Of a stretch of DNA of 64,000 bases, positions 10,422 to 24,552 are shown one piece after another. The position numbers and the translations under genes are program-made. The notes beneath the pieces were generated by a model. The model did not search any database and was not told the origin of the DNA. It saw nothing but the letters and a program-made list of their open reading frames with translations. The stretch is from contig NC_066287.1 in NCBI RefSeq assembly GCF_905404315.1, forward strand, positions 12,896,001 through 12,960,000, given 5' to 3'. This stretch comes from Leptidea sinapis. Taxonomy: Eukaryota > Arthropoda > Insecta > Lepidoptera > Pieridae. Positions within the stretch are counted from its first letter, which is position 1. Every line of letters starts with the position of its first letter.

Positions 10422-12240
10422 AACAATTTTGGGATCATTTTTAAATCCGAGATGGCCGCCGCTCAAAAGTATGATAACTACATTATGGGTATCGTATCCG
10501 AGGTTCTCGAGGGTGCAGAGAACGATTTTGTGATCATTATTCAAATCCAAGATGGCCGCGGCTCAAAAGTATGATAACTACATTATGGGTATCGTACCAG
10601 AGGTTCTCGAGGGTGCAGAGAACGATTTTGTGATCATTTTTCTAATCCAAGATGGCCGCCACACAATATTATGTTTTCAGCAATATGGATATCGTCGCCG
10701 AGGTTCTCGTGGGTGCAGAAAACAATTTTGGGATCATTTTTAAATCCGAGATGGCCGCCGCAAAAAATTATGATTTTAGCAATATGGATATCGTGTCCGA
10801 GGTTCTCGAGGGTGCAGAGAACGATTTTGTGACTATTTTTGAAATCCAAGATGGCCGCCGCTCAAAATTATGATAACTATATTATGGGTATCGTATCCGA
10901 GGTTCTCGAGGGTGCAGAGAACGATTTTGTGATCATTTTTCAAATCCAAGATGGCCGCGGCTCAAAAGTATGATAACTACATTATGGGTATCGTACCAGA
11001 GGTTCTCGAGGGTGCTGAGAACGATTTTGTGATCATTTTTCAAATCCAAGATGGCCGCCGCACAAAATTATGATTTCAGCAATATGGATATCGTGTCCAA
11101 GATTCTCGAGGGTGCAGAGAACGATTTGGTAATCATTTTCAAATCCAAGAAGGCCGCCGCAAAAAATTATGATTTTAGCAATATGGATATCGTGTCCGAG
11201 GTTCTCGAGGGTGCAGAGAACGATTTTGTGACTATTTTTGAAATCCAAGATGGCCGCCGCTCAAAATTATGATAACTATATTATGGGTATCGTATCCGAG
11301 GTTCTCGAGGGTGCAGAGAACGATTTTGTGATCATTTTTCAAATCCAAGATGGCCGCGGCTCAAAAGTATGATAACTACATTATGGGTATCGTACCAGAG
11401 GTTCTCGAGGGTGCTGAGAACGATTTTGTGATCATTTTTCAAATCCAAGATGGCCGCCGCACAAAATTATGATTTCAGCAATATGGATATCGTGTCCAAG
11501 ATTGTCGAGGGTGCAGAGAACGATTTGGTAATCATTTTCAAATCCAAGATGGCCGCCGCAAAAAATTATGATTTTAGCAATATGGATATCGTGTCCGAGG
11601 TTCTCGAGGGTGCAGAGAACAATTCTGTAATCATTTTTGAAATCCAAGAAGGCTGTCGCAAACAATTATGTTGTCAGCAATATTGATATCTTGTCCGAGG
11701 TTCTCGAGGGTGCAGAGAACGATTTTGTGATCATTTTTCAAATCGAAGATGGCCGCCGCTCAAAAGTATGATAACTACATTATGGGTATCGTATCCGAGG
11801 TTGTCGAGGGTGCTGAGAACGATTTTGTGATCATTTTTCAAATCCAAGATGGCCGCCGCACAAAATTATGATTTCAGCAATATGTATATCGTGTCCAAGA
11901 TTCTCGAGGGTGCAGAGAACGATTTGGTAATCATTTTTCAAATCCAAGATGGCCGCCGCACAAAATTATGATTTTAGCAATATGGATATCGTGCCCGAGG
12001 TTCTCGAGGGTGCAGAGAAAAATTCTGTGATCATTTTTGAAATCCGAGAGGGCTGCCGCAAACAATTATGTTGTCAGCAATATGGATATCGTGTCCGAGG
12101 TTCTCGAGGGTGCAGAAAACAATTTTGGGATCATTTTTAAATCCGAGATGGCCGCCGCTCAAAAGTATGATAACTAGATTATGGGTATCGTATCCGAGTT
12201 TCTCGAGGGTGCTGAGAACGATTTTGTGATCATTTTTGAA

Positions 12241-15200
12241 ATCCAAGATGGCCGCCGCTCAAAATAATGATAACTACATTATGGGTATCGTATCCGAGGT
12301 TCTCAAGGGTGCAGAGAACGATTTTGTGATCATTTTTCAAATCCAAGATAACCGAGGGTGCAGAAAACAATTTCGGGATCATTTTTGAAATCCAAGAGGG
12401 CTGCCGCAAACAATAATGTTTTCAGCAATATGGATATCGTGTCTGAACTTCTCGAGGGTGCAAAAAATAATTTTGGGATCATTTTGAAATCCAAGATGGC
12501 CGCCGCTCAAAAGTATGATAACTACATTATGGATATCGTGTCCGAGGTTCTCGAGGGTGCAGAAAACAATTTTGGGATCATTTTTGAAACAATAATGTTT
12601 TCAGCAATATGGATATCGTGTCTGAACTTCTCGAGGGTGCAGAAAATAATTTTGGGATCATTTTCAAATCCGAGATGGCCGCCGTGCAAGATTATGATCA
12701 CAAAAATATGGGTTTCGTATCCGAGGTTCTCGAGAGTGCAGAGAACGATTTTGTGATCATTTTTCAAATCCAAGATGGCCGCCGCTCAAAAGTATGATAA
12801 CTAGATTATGGGTATCGTATCCTAGGTTCTCGAGGGTACAGAGAACGATTTTGTGATCAGTTTTCAAATCCAAGATGGCCGCCGCTCAAAAGTATGATAA
12901 CTACATTATGGGTATCGTATGCGAGGTTCTCGAGGGTGCTGAGAACGATTTTGTGATCATTTTTCTAATCCAAGATGGCCGCCGCACAAAATTATGTTCT
13001 CAGCAATATGGATATCGTGTCCGAGGTTCTCGAGGGTGCAGAAAACAATTTTGGAATCATTTTTAAATCCGAGATGGCCGCCGCTCAAAAGTATGATAAC
13101 TACATTATGGATATCGTGTCCGAGGTTCTCGAGGGTGCAGAGAACGATTTTGTGATCATTTTTCAAATCCAAGATGGCCGCCGCACAAAATTATGATTTC
13201 AGCAATATGGATATCGTGTCCAAGATTCTCGAGTGTGCAGAGAACGATTTGGTGATCATTTTTCAAATCCAAGATGGCCGCCGTGCAAGATTATGATCAT
13301 AAAAATATGGGTATCGTATCCAAGGTTCTCGAGAATGCAGAGAACGATTTTGTGATCATTTTTAAAATCCAAGAGGGCCACCGTGCAAGATTATGATCAC
13401 AAAAATATGGGTATCGTATCCGAGGTTCTCGAGAGTGCAGAGAACGATTTTGTGATCATTTTTCAAATCCAAGATGGCCGCCACTCAAAAGTATGATAAC
13501 TACATTATGGGTATCGTATCCGAGTTTCTCGAGGGTGCAGAGAACGATTTTGTGATCATTATTCAAATCCAAGATGGCCGCGGCTCAAAAGTATGATAAC
13601 TACATAATGGGTATCGTACCAGAGGTTCTCGAGGGTGCAGAGAACGATTTTGTGATCATTTTTCTAATCCAAGATGGCCGCCGCGCAAAATTATGTTATC
13701 AGCAATATGGATATCGTGTCCGAGGTTCTCGAGGGTGCAGAAAACAATTTTGGGATCATTTTTAAATCCGAGATGGCCGCCGCTCAAAAGTATGATAACT
13801 AGATTATGGGTATCGTATCCTAGGTTCTCAAGGGTGCAGAGAACGATTTTGTGATCAGTTTTCAAATCCAAGATGGCCGTCCTTCAAAAGTATGATAACT
13901 ACATTATGGGTATCGTATCCGAGTTTCTCGAGGGTGCTGAGAACGATTTTGTGATCATTTTTCAAATCCAAGATGGCCGCCGTGCAAGATTATGATCATA
14001 AAAATATGGGTATCGTATCCAAAGTTCTCGAGAGTGCAGAGAACGATTTTGTGATTATTTTTAAAATCCAAGAGGGCCGCCGTGCAAGATTATGATCACA
14101 AAAATATGGGTATCGTTTCCGAGGTTCTCGAGAGTGCAGAGAACGATTTTGTGATCATTTTTCAAATCCAAGATGGCCGCCACTCTAAAGTATGATAACT
14201 ACATTATGGGTATCGTATCCGAGGTTCTCGCGGGTGCAGAGAACGATTTTGTGATCATTATTCAAATCCAAGATGGCCGCGGCTCAAAAGTATGATAACT
14301 ACATTATGGGTATCGTACCAGAGGTTCTCGAGGGTGCAGAGAACGATTTTGTGATCATTTTTCAAATCGAAGATGGCCGCCGCTCAAAAGTATGATAACT
14401 ACATTATGGCTATCGTATCCGAGGTTTTCGAGGGTGCTGAGAACGATTTTGTGATCATTTTTCAAATCCAAGATGGCCGCCGCACAAAATTATGATTTCA
14501 GCAATATGGATATCGTGTCCAAGATTCTCGAGTGTGCAGAGAACGATTTGGTGATCATTTTTCAAATCCAAGATGGCCGCCGCACAAAATTATGATTTTA
14601 GCAATATGGATATCGTGTCCGAGGTTCTCGAGGGTGCAGAGAACAATTTTGGGATCATTTTTAAATCCGAGATGGCCGCCGCTCAAAAGTATGATAACTA
14701 CATTATGGGTATCGTATCCGAGGTTCTCGAGGGTGCTGAGAACGATTTTGTGATCATTTGTCAAATCCAAGATGGCCGCCGCTCAAAAGTATGATAACTA
14801 CATTATGGGTATCGTATCCGAGGTTCTCGGGGGTGCTGAGAACGATTTTGTGATCATTTTTCTAATCCAAGATGGCCGCCACACAATATTATGTTTTCAG
14901 CAATATGGATATCGTCGCCGAGGTTCTCGTGGGTGCAGAAAACAATTTTGGGATCATTTTTAAATCCGAGATGGCCGCCGCTCAAAAGTATGATAACTAG
15001 ATTATGGGTATCGTATCCTAGGTTCTCGAGAGTGCAGAGAACGAATTTGTGATCATTTTTCAAATCCAAGATGGCCGCCGCTCAAAAGTATGATAACTAC
15101 ATTATGGGTATCGTATCCGAGTTTCTCGAGGGTGCTGAGAAAGATTTTGTGATAATTTTTCAAATCCAAGATGGCCACCGTGCAAGATTATGATCATAAA

Positions 15201-18200
15201 AATATGGGTATCGTATCCAAGGTTCTCGAGAGTGCAGAGAACGATTTTGTGATCATTTTTAAAATCCAAGAGGGCCACCGTGCAAGATTATGATCACAAA
15301 AATATGGGTATCGTATCCGAGGTTCTCGAGAGTGCAGAGAACGATTTTGTGATCATTTTTCAAATCCAATATGGCCGCCACTCGAAAGTATGATAACTAC
15401 ATTATGGGTATCGTATCCGAGGTTCTCGCGGGTGCAGAGAACGATTTTGTGATCATTATTCAAATCCAAGATGGCCGCGGCTCAAAAGTATGATAACTAC
15501 ATTATGGGTATCGTACCAGAGGTTCTCGAGGGTGCAGAGAACGATTTTGTGATCATTTTTTACGTCCAAGAGAGCTGCCGCACGCAATTATGTTTTCAGC
15601 AATATGGATATCGTGTCCGAGGTTCTCGAGGGTGCAAAAAACAATTTTGGGGTCATTTTTAAATCCGAGATGGCCGCCGCTCAAAAGTATGATAACTAGA
15701 TTATGGGTATCGTTTCCGAGGTTCTCAAGGGTGCAGAGAACGATTTTGTGATCAGTTTTCAAATCCAAGATGGCCGCCGCTCAAAAGTATGATAACTACA
15801 TTATGGGTATCGTATCCGAGTTTCTCGAGGGTGCTGAGAAAGATTTTGTGATCATTTTTCAAATCCAAGATGGCCACCGTGCAAGATTATGATCATAAAA
15901 ATATGGGTATCGTATCCAAGGTTCTCGAGAGTGCAGAGAACGATTTTGTGATCATTTTTAAAATCCAAGAGGGCCACCGTGCAAGATTATGATCACAAAA
16001 ATATGGGTATCGTATCCGAGGTTCTCGAGAGTGCAGAGAACGATTTTGTGATCATTTTTCAAATCCAAGATGGCCGCCACTAGAAAGTATGATAACTACA
16101 TTATGGGTATCGTATCCGAGGTTCTCGCGGGTGCAGAGAACGATTTTGTGATCATTATTCAAATCCAAGATGGCCGCGGCTCAAAAGTATGATAACTACA
16201 TTATGGGTATCGTACCAGAGGTTCTCGAGGGTGCAGAGAACGACTTTGTGATCATTTTTTACGTCCAAGAGAGCTGCCGCACGCAATTATGTTTTCAGCA
16301 ATATGGATATCGTGTCCGAGGTTCTCGAGGGTGCAAAAAACAATTTTGGGGTCATTTTTAAATCCGAGATGGCCGCCGCTCAAAAGTATGATAACTAGAT
16401 TATGGGTATCGTATCCGAGGTTCTCAAGGGTGCAGAGAACGATTTTGTGATCAGTTTTCAAATCCAAGATGGCCGCCCTTCAAAAGTATGATAACTACAT
16501 TATGGGTATCGTATCCGAGGTTCTCGCGGGTGCAGAGAACGATTTTGTGATCATTATTCAAATCCAAGATGGCCGCGGCTCAAAAGTATGATAACTACAT
16601 TATGGGTATCGTGTCCGAGGTTCTCGAGGGTGCAGAGAACAATTCTGTGATCATTTTTTACGTCCAAGAGAGCTGCCGCACGCAATTATGTTTTCAGCAA
16701 TATGGATATCGTGTCCGAGGTTCTCGAGGGTGCAAAAAACAATTTTGGGGTCATTTTTAAATCCGAGATGGCCGCCGCTCAAAAGTATGATAACTAGATT
16801 ATGGGCATCGTATCCGAGGTTCTCAAGGGTGCAGAGAACGATTTTGTTATCAGTTTTCAAATCCAAGATGGCCGCCCTTCAAAAGTATGATAACTACATT
16901 ATGGGTATCGTATCCGAGTTTCTCGAGGGTGCTGAGAACGATTTTGTGATCATTTTTCAAATCCAAGATGGCCGCCGTGCAAGATTATGATCATAAAAAT
17001 ATGGGTATCGTATCCAAAGTTCTCGAGAGTGCAGAGAACGATTTTGTGATCATTTTTAAAATCCAAGAGGGCCGCCGTGCAAGATTATGATCACAAAAAT
17101 ATGGGTATCGTTTCCGAGGTTCTCGAGAGTGCAGAGAACGATTTTGTGATCATTTTTCAAATCCAAGATGGCCGCCACTCGAAAGTATGATAACTACATT
17201 ATGGGTATCGTATCCGAGGTTCTCGCGGGTGCAGAGAACGATTTTGTGATCATTATTCAAATCCAAGATGGCCGCGGCTCAAAAGTATGATAACTACATT
17301 ATGGGTATCGTACCAGAGGTTCTCGAGGGTGCAGAGAACGATTTTGTGATCATTTTTCAAATCGAAGATGGCCGCCGCTCAAAAGTATGATAACTACATT
17401 ATGGCTATCGTATCCGAGGTTTTCGAGGGTGCTGAGAACGATTTTGTGATCATTTTTCAAATCCAAGATGGCCGCCGCACAAAATTATGATTTCAGCAAT
17501 ATGGATATCGTGTCCAAGATTCTCGAGTGTGCAGAGAACGATTTGGTGATCATTTTTCAAATCCAAGATGGCCGCCGCACAAAATTATGATTTTAGCAAT
17601 ATGGATATCGTGTCCGAGGTTCTCGAGGGTGCAGAAAACAATTTTGGGGTCATTTTTAAATCCGAGATGGCCGCCGCTCAAAAGTATGATAACTAGATTA
17701 TGGGTATCGTATCCGAGGTTCTCAAGGGTGCAGAGAACGATTTTGTGATCAGTTTTCAAATCCAAGATGGCCGCCCTTCAAAAGTATGATAACTACATTA
17801 TGGGTATCGTATCCGAGGTTCTCGCGGGTGCAGAGAACGATTTTGTGATCATTATTCAAATCCAAGATGGCCGCGGCTCAAAAGTATGATAACTACATTA
17901 TGGGTATCGTGTCCGAGGTTCTCGAGGGTGCAGAGAACAATTCTGTGATCATTTTTTACGTCCAAGAGAGCTGCCGCACGCAATTATGTTTTCAGCAATA
18001 TGGATATCGTGTCCGAGGTTCTCGAGGGTGCAAAAAACAATTTTGGGGTCATTTTTAAATCCGAGATGGCCGCCGCTCAAAAGTATGATAACTAGATTAT
18101 GGGTATCGTATCCGAGGTTCTCAAGGGTGCAGAGAACGATTTTGTTATCAGTTTTCAAATCCAAGATGGCCGCCCTTCAAAAGTATGATAACTACATTAT

Positions 18201-21200
18201 GGGTATCGTATCCGAGTTTCTCGAGGGTGCTGAGAACGATTTTGTGATCATTTTTCAAATCCAAGATGGCCGCCGTGCAAGATTATGATCATAAAAATAT
18301 GGGTATCGTATCCAAAGTTCTCGAGAGTGCAGAGAACGATTTTGTGATCATTTTTAAAATCCAAGAGGGCCGCCGTGCAAGATTATGATCACAAAAATAT
18401 GGGTATCGTTTCCGAGGTTCTCGAGAGTGCAGAGAACGATTTTGTGATCATTATTCAAATCCAAGATGGCCGCGGCTCAAAAGTATGATAACTACATTAT
18501 GGGTATCGTACCAGAGGTTCTCGAGTGTGCAGAGAACGATTTTGTGATCATTTTTCAAATCGAAGATGGCCGCCGCTCAAAAGTATGATAACTACATTAT
18601 GGCTATCGTATCCGAGGTTCTCGCGGGTGCAGAGAACGATTTTGTGATCATTATTCAAATCCAAGATGGCCGCGGCTCAAAAGTATGATAACTACATTAT
18701 GGGTATCGTACCAGAGGTTCTCGAGGGTGCAGAGAACGATTTTGTGATCATTTTTCAAATCGAAGATGGCCGCCGCTCAAAAGTATGATAACTACATTAT
18801 GGCTATCGTATCCGAGGTTTTCGAGGGAGCTGAGAACGATTTTGTGATCATTTTTCAAATCCAAGATGGCCGCCGCACAAAATTATGATTTCAGCAATAT
18901 GGATATCGTGTCCAAGATTCTCGAGTGTGCAGAGAACGATTTGGTGATCATTTTTCAAATCCAAGATGGCCGCCGCACAAAATTATGATTTTAGCAATAT
19001 GGATATCGTGTCCGAGGTTCTCGAGGGTGCAGAGAACAATTTTGGGATCATTTTTAAATCCGAGATGGCCGCCGCTCAAAAGTATGATAACTACATTATG
19101 GGTATCGTATCCGAGGTTCTCGAGGGTGCTGAGAACGATTTTGTGATCATTTGTCAAATCCAAGATGGCCGCCGCTCAAAAGTATGATAACTACATTATG
19201 GGTATCGTATCCGAGGTTCTCGGGGGTGCTGAGAACGATTTTGTGATCATTTTTCTAATCCAAGATGGCCGCCACACAATATTATGTTTTCAGCAATATG
19301 GATATCGTCGCCGAGGTTCTCGTGGGTGCAGAAAACAATTTTGGGATCATTTTTAAATCCGAGATGGCCGCCGCTCAAAAGTATGATAACTAGATTATGG
19401 GTATCGTATCCTAGGTTCTCGAGAGTGCAGAGAACGAATTTGTGATCATTTTTCAAATCCAAGATGGCCGCCGCTCAAAAGTATGATAACTACATTATGG
19501 GTATCGTATCCGAGTTTCTCGAGGGTGCTGAGATAGATTTTGTGATCATTTTTCAAATCCAAGATGGCCACCGTGCAAGATTATGATCATAAAAATATGG
19601 GTATCGTATCCAAGGTTCTCGAGAGTGCAGAGAACGATTTTGTGATCATTTTTAAAATCCAAGAGGGCCACCGTGCAAGATTATGATCACAAAAATATGG
19701 GTATCGTATCCGAGGTTCTCGAGAGTGCAGAGAACGATTTTGTGATCATTTTTCAACACCAAGATGGCCGCCACTGAAAAGTATGATAACTACATTATGG
19801 GTATCGTATCCGAGTTTCTCGAGGGTGCAGAGAACGATTTTGTGATCATTTTTCAAATCGAAGATGGCCGCCGCTCAAAAGTATGATAACTACATTATGG
19901 CTATCGTATCCGAGGTTTTCGAGGGTGCTGAGAACGATTTTGTGATCATTTTTCAAATCCAAGATGGCCGCCGCACAAAATTATGATAACTAAATTATGG
20001 CTATCGTATCCGAGGTTTTCGAGGGTGCTGAGAACGATTTTGTGATCATTTTTCAAATCCAAGATGGCCGCCGCACAAAATTATGATTTCAGCAATATGG
20101 ATATCGTGTCCAAGATTCTCGAGTGTGCAGAGAACGATTTGGTGATCATTTTTCAAATCCAAGATGGCCGCCGCACAAAATTATGATTTTAGCAATATGG
20201 ATATCGTGTCCGAGGTTCTCGAGGGTGCAGAGAACAATTTTGGGATCATTTTTAAATCCGAGATGGCCGCCGCTCAAAAGTATGATAACTAGATTATGGG
20301 TATCGTATCCGAGGTTCTCGAGGGTGCTGAGAACGATTTTGTGATCAGTTGTCAAATCCAAGATGGCCGCCGCTCAAAAGTATGATAACTACATTATGGG
20401 TATCGTATCCGAGGTTCTCGGGGGTGCTGAGAACGATTTTGTGATCATTTTTCTAATCCAAGATGGCCGCCACACAATATTATGTTTTCAGCAATATGGA
20501 TATCGTCGCCGAGGTTCTCGTGGGTGCAGAAAACAATTTTGGGATCATTTTTAAATCCGAGATGGCCGCCGCTCAAAAGTATGATAACTAGATTATGGGT
20601 ATCGTATTCTAGGTTCTCGAGAGTGCAGAGAACGAATTTGTGATCATTTTTCAAATCCAAGATGGCCGCCGCTCAAAAGTATGATAACTACATTATGGGT
20701 ATCGTATCCGAGTTTCTCGAGGGTGCTGAGAACAATTTTGTGATCATTTTTCAAATCCAAGATGGCCACCGTGCAAGATTATGATCATAAAAATATGGGT
20801 ATCGTATCCAAGGTTCTCGAGAGTGCAGAGAACGATTTTGTGATTATTTTTAAAATCCAAGAGGGCCACCGTGCAAGATTATGATCACAAAAATATGGGT
20901 ATCGTATCCGAGGTTCTCGAGAGTGCAGAGAACGATTTTGTGATCATTTTTCAAATCCAAGATGGCCGCCACTCAAAAGTATGATAACTACATTATGGGT
21001 ATCGTATCCGAGTTTCTCGAGGGTGCAGAGAACGATTTTGTGATCATTATTCAAATCCAAGATGGCCGCCGCTCAAAAGTATGATAACTACATTATGGGT
21101 ATCGTATCCGAGGTTCTCGGGGGTGCTGAAAACGATTTTGTGATCATTTTTCTAATCCAAGATGGCCGCCACACAATATTATGTTTTCAGCAATATGGAT

Positions 21201-24200
21201 ATCGTCGCCGAGGTTCTCGTGGGTGCAGAAAACAATTTTGGGATCATTTTTAAATCCGAGATGGCCGCCGCTCAAAAGTATAATAACTAGATTATGGGTA
21301 TCGTATCTAGTAGGTTCTCGAGGGTGCAGAGAACAATTCTGTGATCATTTTTTACGTCCAAGAGAGCTGCCGCAAGCAATTATGTTTTCAGCAATATGGA
21401 TATCGTGTCCGAGGTTCTCGAGGGTGCAGAAAACAATTTTGGGGTCATTTTTAAATCCGAGATGGCCGCCGCTCAAAAGTATGATAACTAGATTATGGTT
21501 ATCGTATCCGAGGTTCTCAAGGGTGCAGAGAACGATTTTGTGATCAGTTTTCAAATCCAAGATGGCCGCCCTTCAAAAGTATGATAACTACATTATGGGT
21601 ATCGTATCCGAGTTTCTCGAGGGTGCTGAGAACGATTTTGTGATCATTTTTCAAATCCAAGATGGCCGCCGTGCAAGATTATGATCATAAAAATATGGGT
21701 ATCGTATCCAAGGTTCTCGAGAGTGCAGAGAACGATTTTGTGATCATTTTTAAAATCCAAGAGGGCCGCCGTGCTTGATTATGATCACAAGAATATGGGT
21801 ATCGTTTCCGAGGTTCTCGAGAGTGCAGAGAACGATTTTGTGATCATTTTTCAAATCCAAGATGGCCGCCACTCGAAAGTATGATAACTACATTATGGGT
21901 ATCGTATCCGAGGTTCTCGAGGGTGCAGAGAACGATTTTGTGATCATTATTCAAATCCAAGATGGCCGCGGCTCAAAAGTATGATAACTACATTATGGGT
22001 ATCGTACCAGAGGTTCTCGAGGGTGCAGAGAACGATTTTGTGATCATTTTTCAAATCGAAGATGGCCGCCGCTCAAAAGTATGATAACTACATTATGGCT
22101 ATCGTATCCGAGGTTTTCGAGGGTGCTGAGAACGATTTTGTGATCATTTTTCAAATCCAAGATGGCCGCCGCACAAAATTATGATTTCAGCAATATGGAT
22201 ATCGTGTCCAAGATTCTCGAGGGTGCAGAGAACGATTTGGTGATCATTTTTCAAATCCAAGATGGCCGCCGCACAAAATTATGATTTTAGCAATATGGAT
22301 ATCCTGTCCGAGGTTCTCGAGTGTGCAGAGAACAATTTTGGGATCATTTTTAAATCCGAGATGGCCGCCGCTCAAAAGTATGATAACTACATTATGGGTA
22401 TCGTATCCGAGGTTCTCGAGGGTGCAGAGAACGATTTTGTGATCATTATTCAAATCCAAGATGGCCGCGGCTCAAAAGTATGATAACTACATTATGGGTA
22501 TCGTACCAGAGGTTCTCGAGGGTGCAGAGAACGATTTTGTGATCATTTTTCAAATCGAAGATGGCCGCCGCTCAAAAGTATGATAACTACATTATGGCTA
22601 TCGTATCCGAGGTTTTCGAGGGTGCTGAGAACGATTTTGTGATCATTTTTCAAATCCAAGATGGCCGCCGCACAAAATTATGATTTCAGCAATATGGATA
22701 TCGTGTCCAAGATTCTCGAGGGTGCAGAGAACGATTTGGTGATCATTTTTCAAATCCAAGATGGCCGCCGCACAAAATTATGATTTTAGCAATATGGATA
22801 TCGTGTCCAAGGTTCTCGAGTGTGCAGAGAACAATTTTGGGATCATTTTTAAATCCGAGATGGCCGCCGCTCAAAAGTATGATAACTACATTATGGGTAT
22901 CGTATCCGAGGTTCTCGAGGGTGCTGAGAACGATTTTGTGATCATTTTTCTAATCCAAGATGGCCGCCACACAATATTATGTTTTCAGCAATATGGATAT
23001 CGTCGCCGAGGTTTTCGTGGGTGCAGAAAACAATTTTGGGATCATTTTTAAATCCGAGATGGCCGCTGCTCAAAAGTATAATAACTAGATTATGGGTATC
23101 GTATCTAGTAGGTTCTCGAGGGTGCAGAGAACGATTTTGTGATCATTTTTCAAATCCATGATGGCCGCCGTGCAAGATTATGATCATAAAAATAAGGGGA
23201 ATCGTATCCGAGGTTCTCGAGGGTGCTGAGAACGATTTTTTGTTCATTTTTCAAACCCAAGATGGCCGCCGCTCAAAATTATGATAACTACATTATGGGT
23301 ATCGTACCAGATGTTCTCGAGTGTGCTGAGAACGATTTTGTGATCATTTTTCAATTCCAAGATGGCCGCCGCACAAAATTATGATTTCAGCAATATGGAT
23401 ATCGTGTCCAAGATTCTCGAGGGTGCAGAGAACGATTTGGTAATCATTTTCAAATCCAAGATGGCCGCCGCAAAAAATTATGATTTTAACAATATGGATA
23501 TCGTGTCCGAGGTTCTCGAGGGTGCAGAGAACGATTTTGTGATTATTTTTGAAATCCAAGATGGCCGCCGCTCAAAATTATGATAACTATATTATGGGTA
23601 TCGTATCCGAGGTTCTCGAGGGTGCAGAGAATGATTTTGTGATCATTTTTCAAATCCAAGATGGCCGCGGCTCAAAAGTATGATAACTACATTATGGGTA
23701 TCGTACCAGAGGTTCTCGAGGGTGCTGAGAACGATTTTGTGATCATTTTTCAAATCCAAGATGGCCGCCGCACAAAATTATGATTTCAGCAATATGGATA
23801 TCGTGTTCAAGATTCTCGAGGGTGCAGAGAACGATTTGGTAATCATTTTCAAATCCAAGATGGCCGCCGCAAAAAATTATGATTTTAGCAATATGGATAT
23901 CGTGTCCGAGGTTCTCGAGGGTGCAGAGAACAATTCTGTAATCATTTTTGAAATCCAAGAGGGCTGTCGCAAACAATTATGTTGTCAGCAATATTGATAT
24001 CTTGTCCGAGGTTCTCGAGGGTGCAGAGAACGATTTTGTGATCATTTTTCAAATCGAAGATGGCCGCCGCTCAAAAGTATGATAACTACATTATGGGTAT
24101 CGTATCCGAGGTTCTCGAGGGTGCTGAGAACGATTTTGTGATCATTTTTCAAATCCAAGATGGCCGCCGCACAAAATTATGATTTCAGCAATATGGATAT

Positions 24201-24552
24201 CTTGTCCAAGATTCTCGAGGGTGCAGAGAACGATTTGGTAATCATTTTTCAAATCCAAGATGGCCGCCGCACAAAATTATGATTTTAGCAATATGGATAT
24301 CGTGCCCGAGGTTCTCGAGGGTGCAGAGAAAAATTCTGTGATCATTTTTGAAATCCGAGAGGGCTGCCGCAAACAATTATGTTGTCAGCAATATGGATAT
24401 CGTGTCCGAGGTTCTCGAGGGTGCAGAAAACAATTTTGGGATCATTTTTAAATCCGAGATGGCCACCGCTCAAAAGTATGATAACTAGATTATGGGTATC
24501 GTATCCGAGTTTCTCGAGGGTGCTGAGAACGATTTTGTGATCATTTTTGAAA
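12241..24552 (+). repeat. Large duplication block B
   Basis: This is the second copy of the large satellite block. Its start (12241 to about 15052) follows block A from base 49 with offset 12,192. Its end (about 23344-24561) follows 11033-12250 with offset 12,311. Only scattered substitutions separate the copies. The middle (about 15.05-23.3 kb) has extra tandem duplications absent from block A. It has no Copia element; uninterrupted versions of the Copia target lie at 22326-22330 and 22825-22829. Confidence 0.8.
22796..22860 (+). other. Empty-site counterpart of the Copia insertion
   Basis: The ~100 bp upstream of CAGAG at 22825-22829 matches the left flank of the Copia element (up to 5838) without a difference I could find, including AAGGTTCTCGAGTGTGCAG. 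The first ~100 bp to the right match the sequence after 10417. Beyond that, a second candidate at 22326-22330 fits the right flank better. The two candidates are about 499 bp apart, so this part of block B was itself duplicated by about five monomers. Confidence 0.75.

Larger units (their letters stand above)
49..12240 (+). repeat. Large duplication block A (contains the Copia insertion)
   Basis: From about base 49 the sequence matches the region starting at about 12241 with a constant offset of 12,192 bp for about 2.8 kb (to about 2860 / 15052). The last part of the block (about 11033-12250) matches 23344-24561 with an offset of 12,311 bp. Together these define two successive large blocks whose ends correspond. 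Without the 4.58 kb Copia element and its duplicated target, block A would be about 7.6 kb, so block B has gained several kilobases of extra monomers in its middle. Boundaries are approximate because both sides are satellite. Confidence 0.8.
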
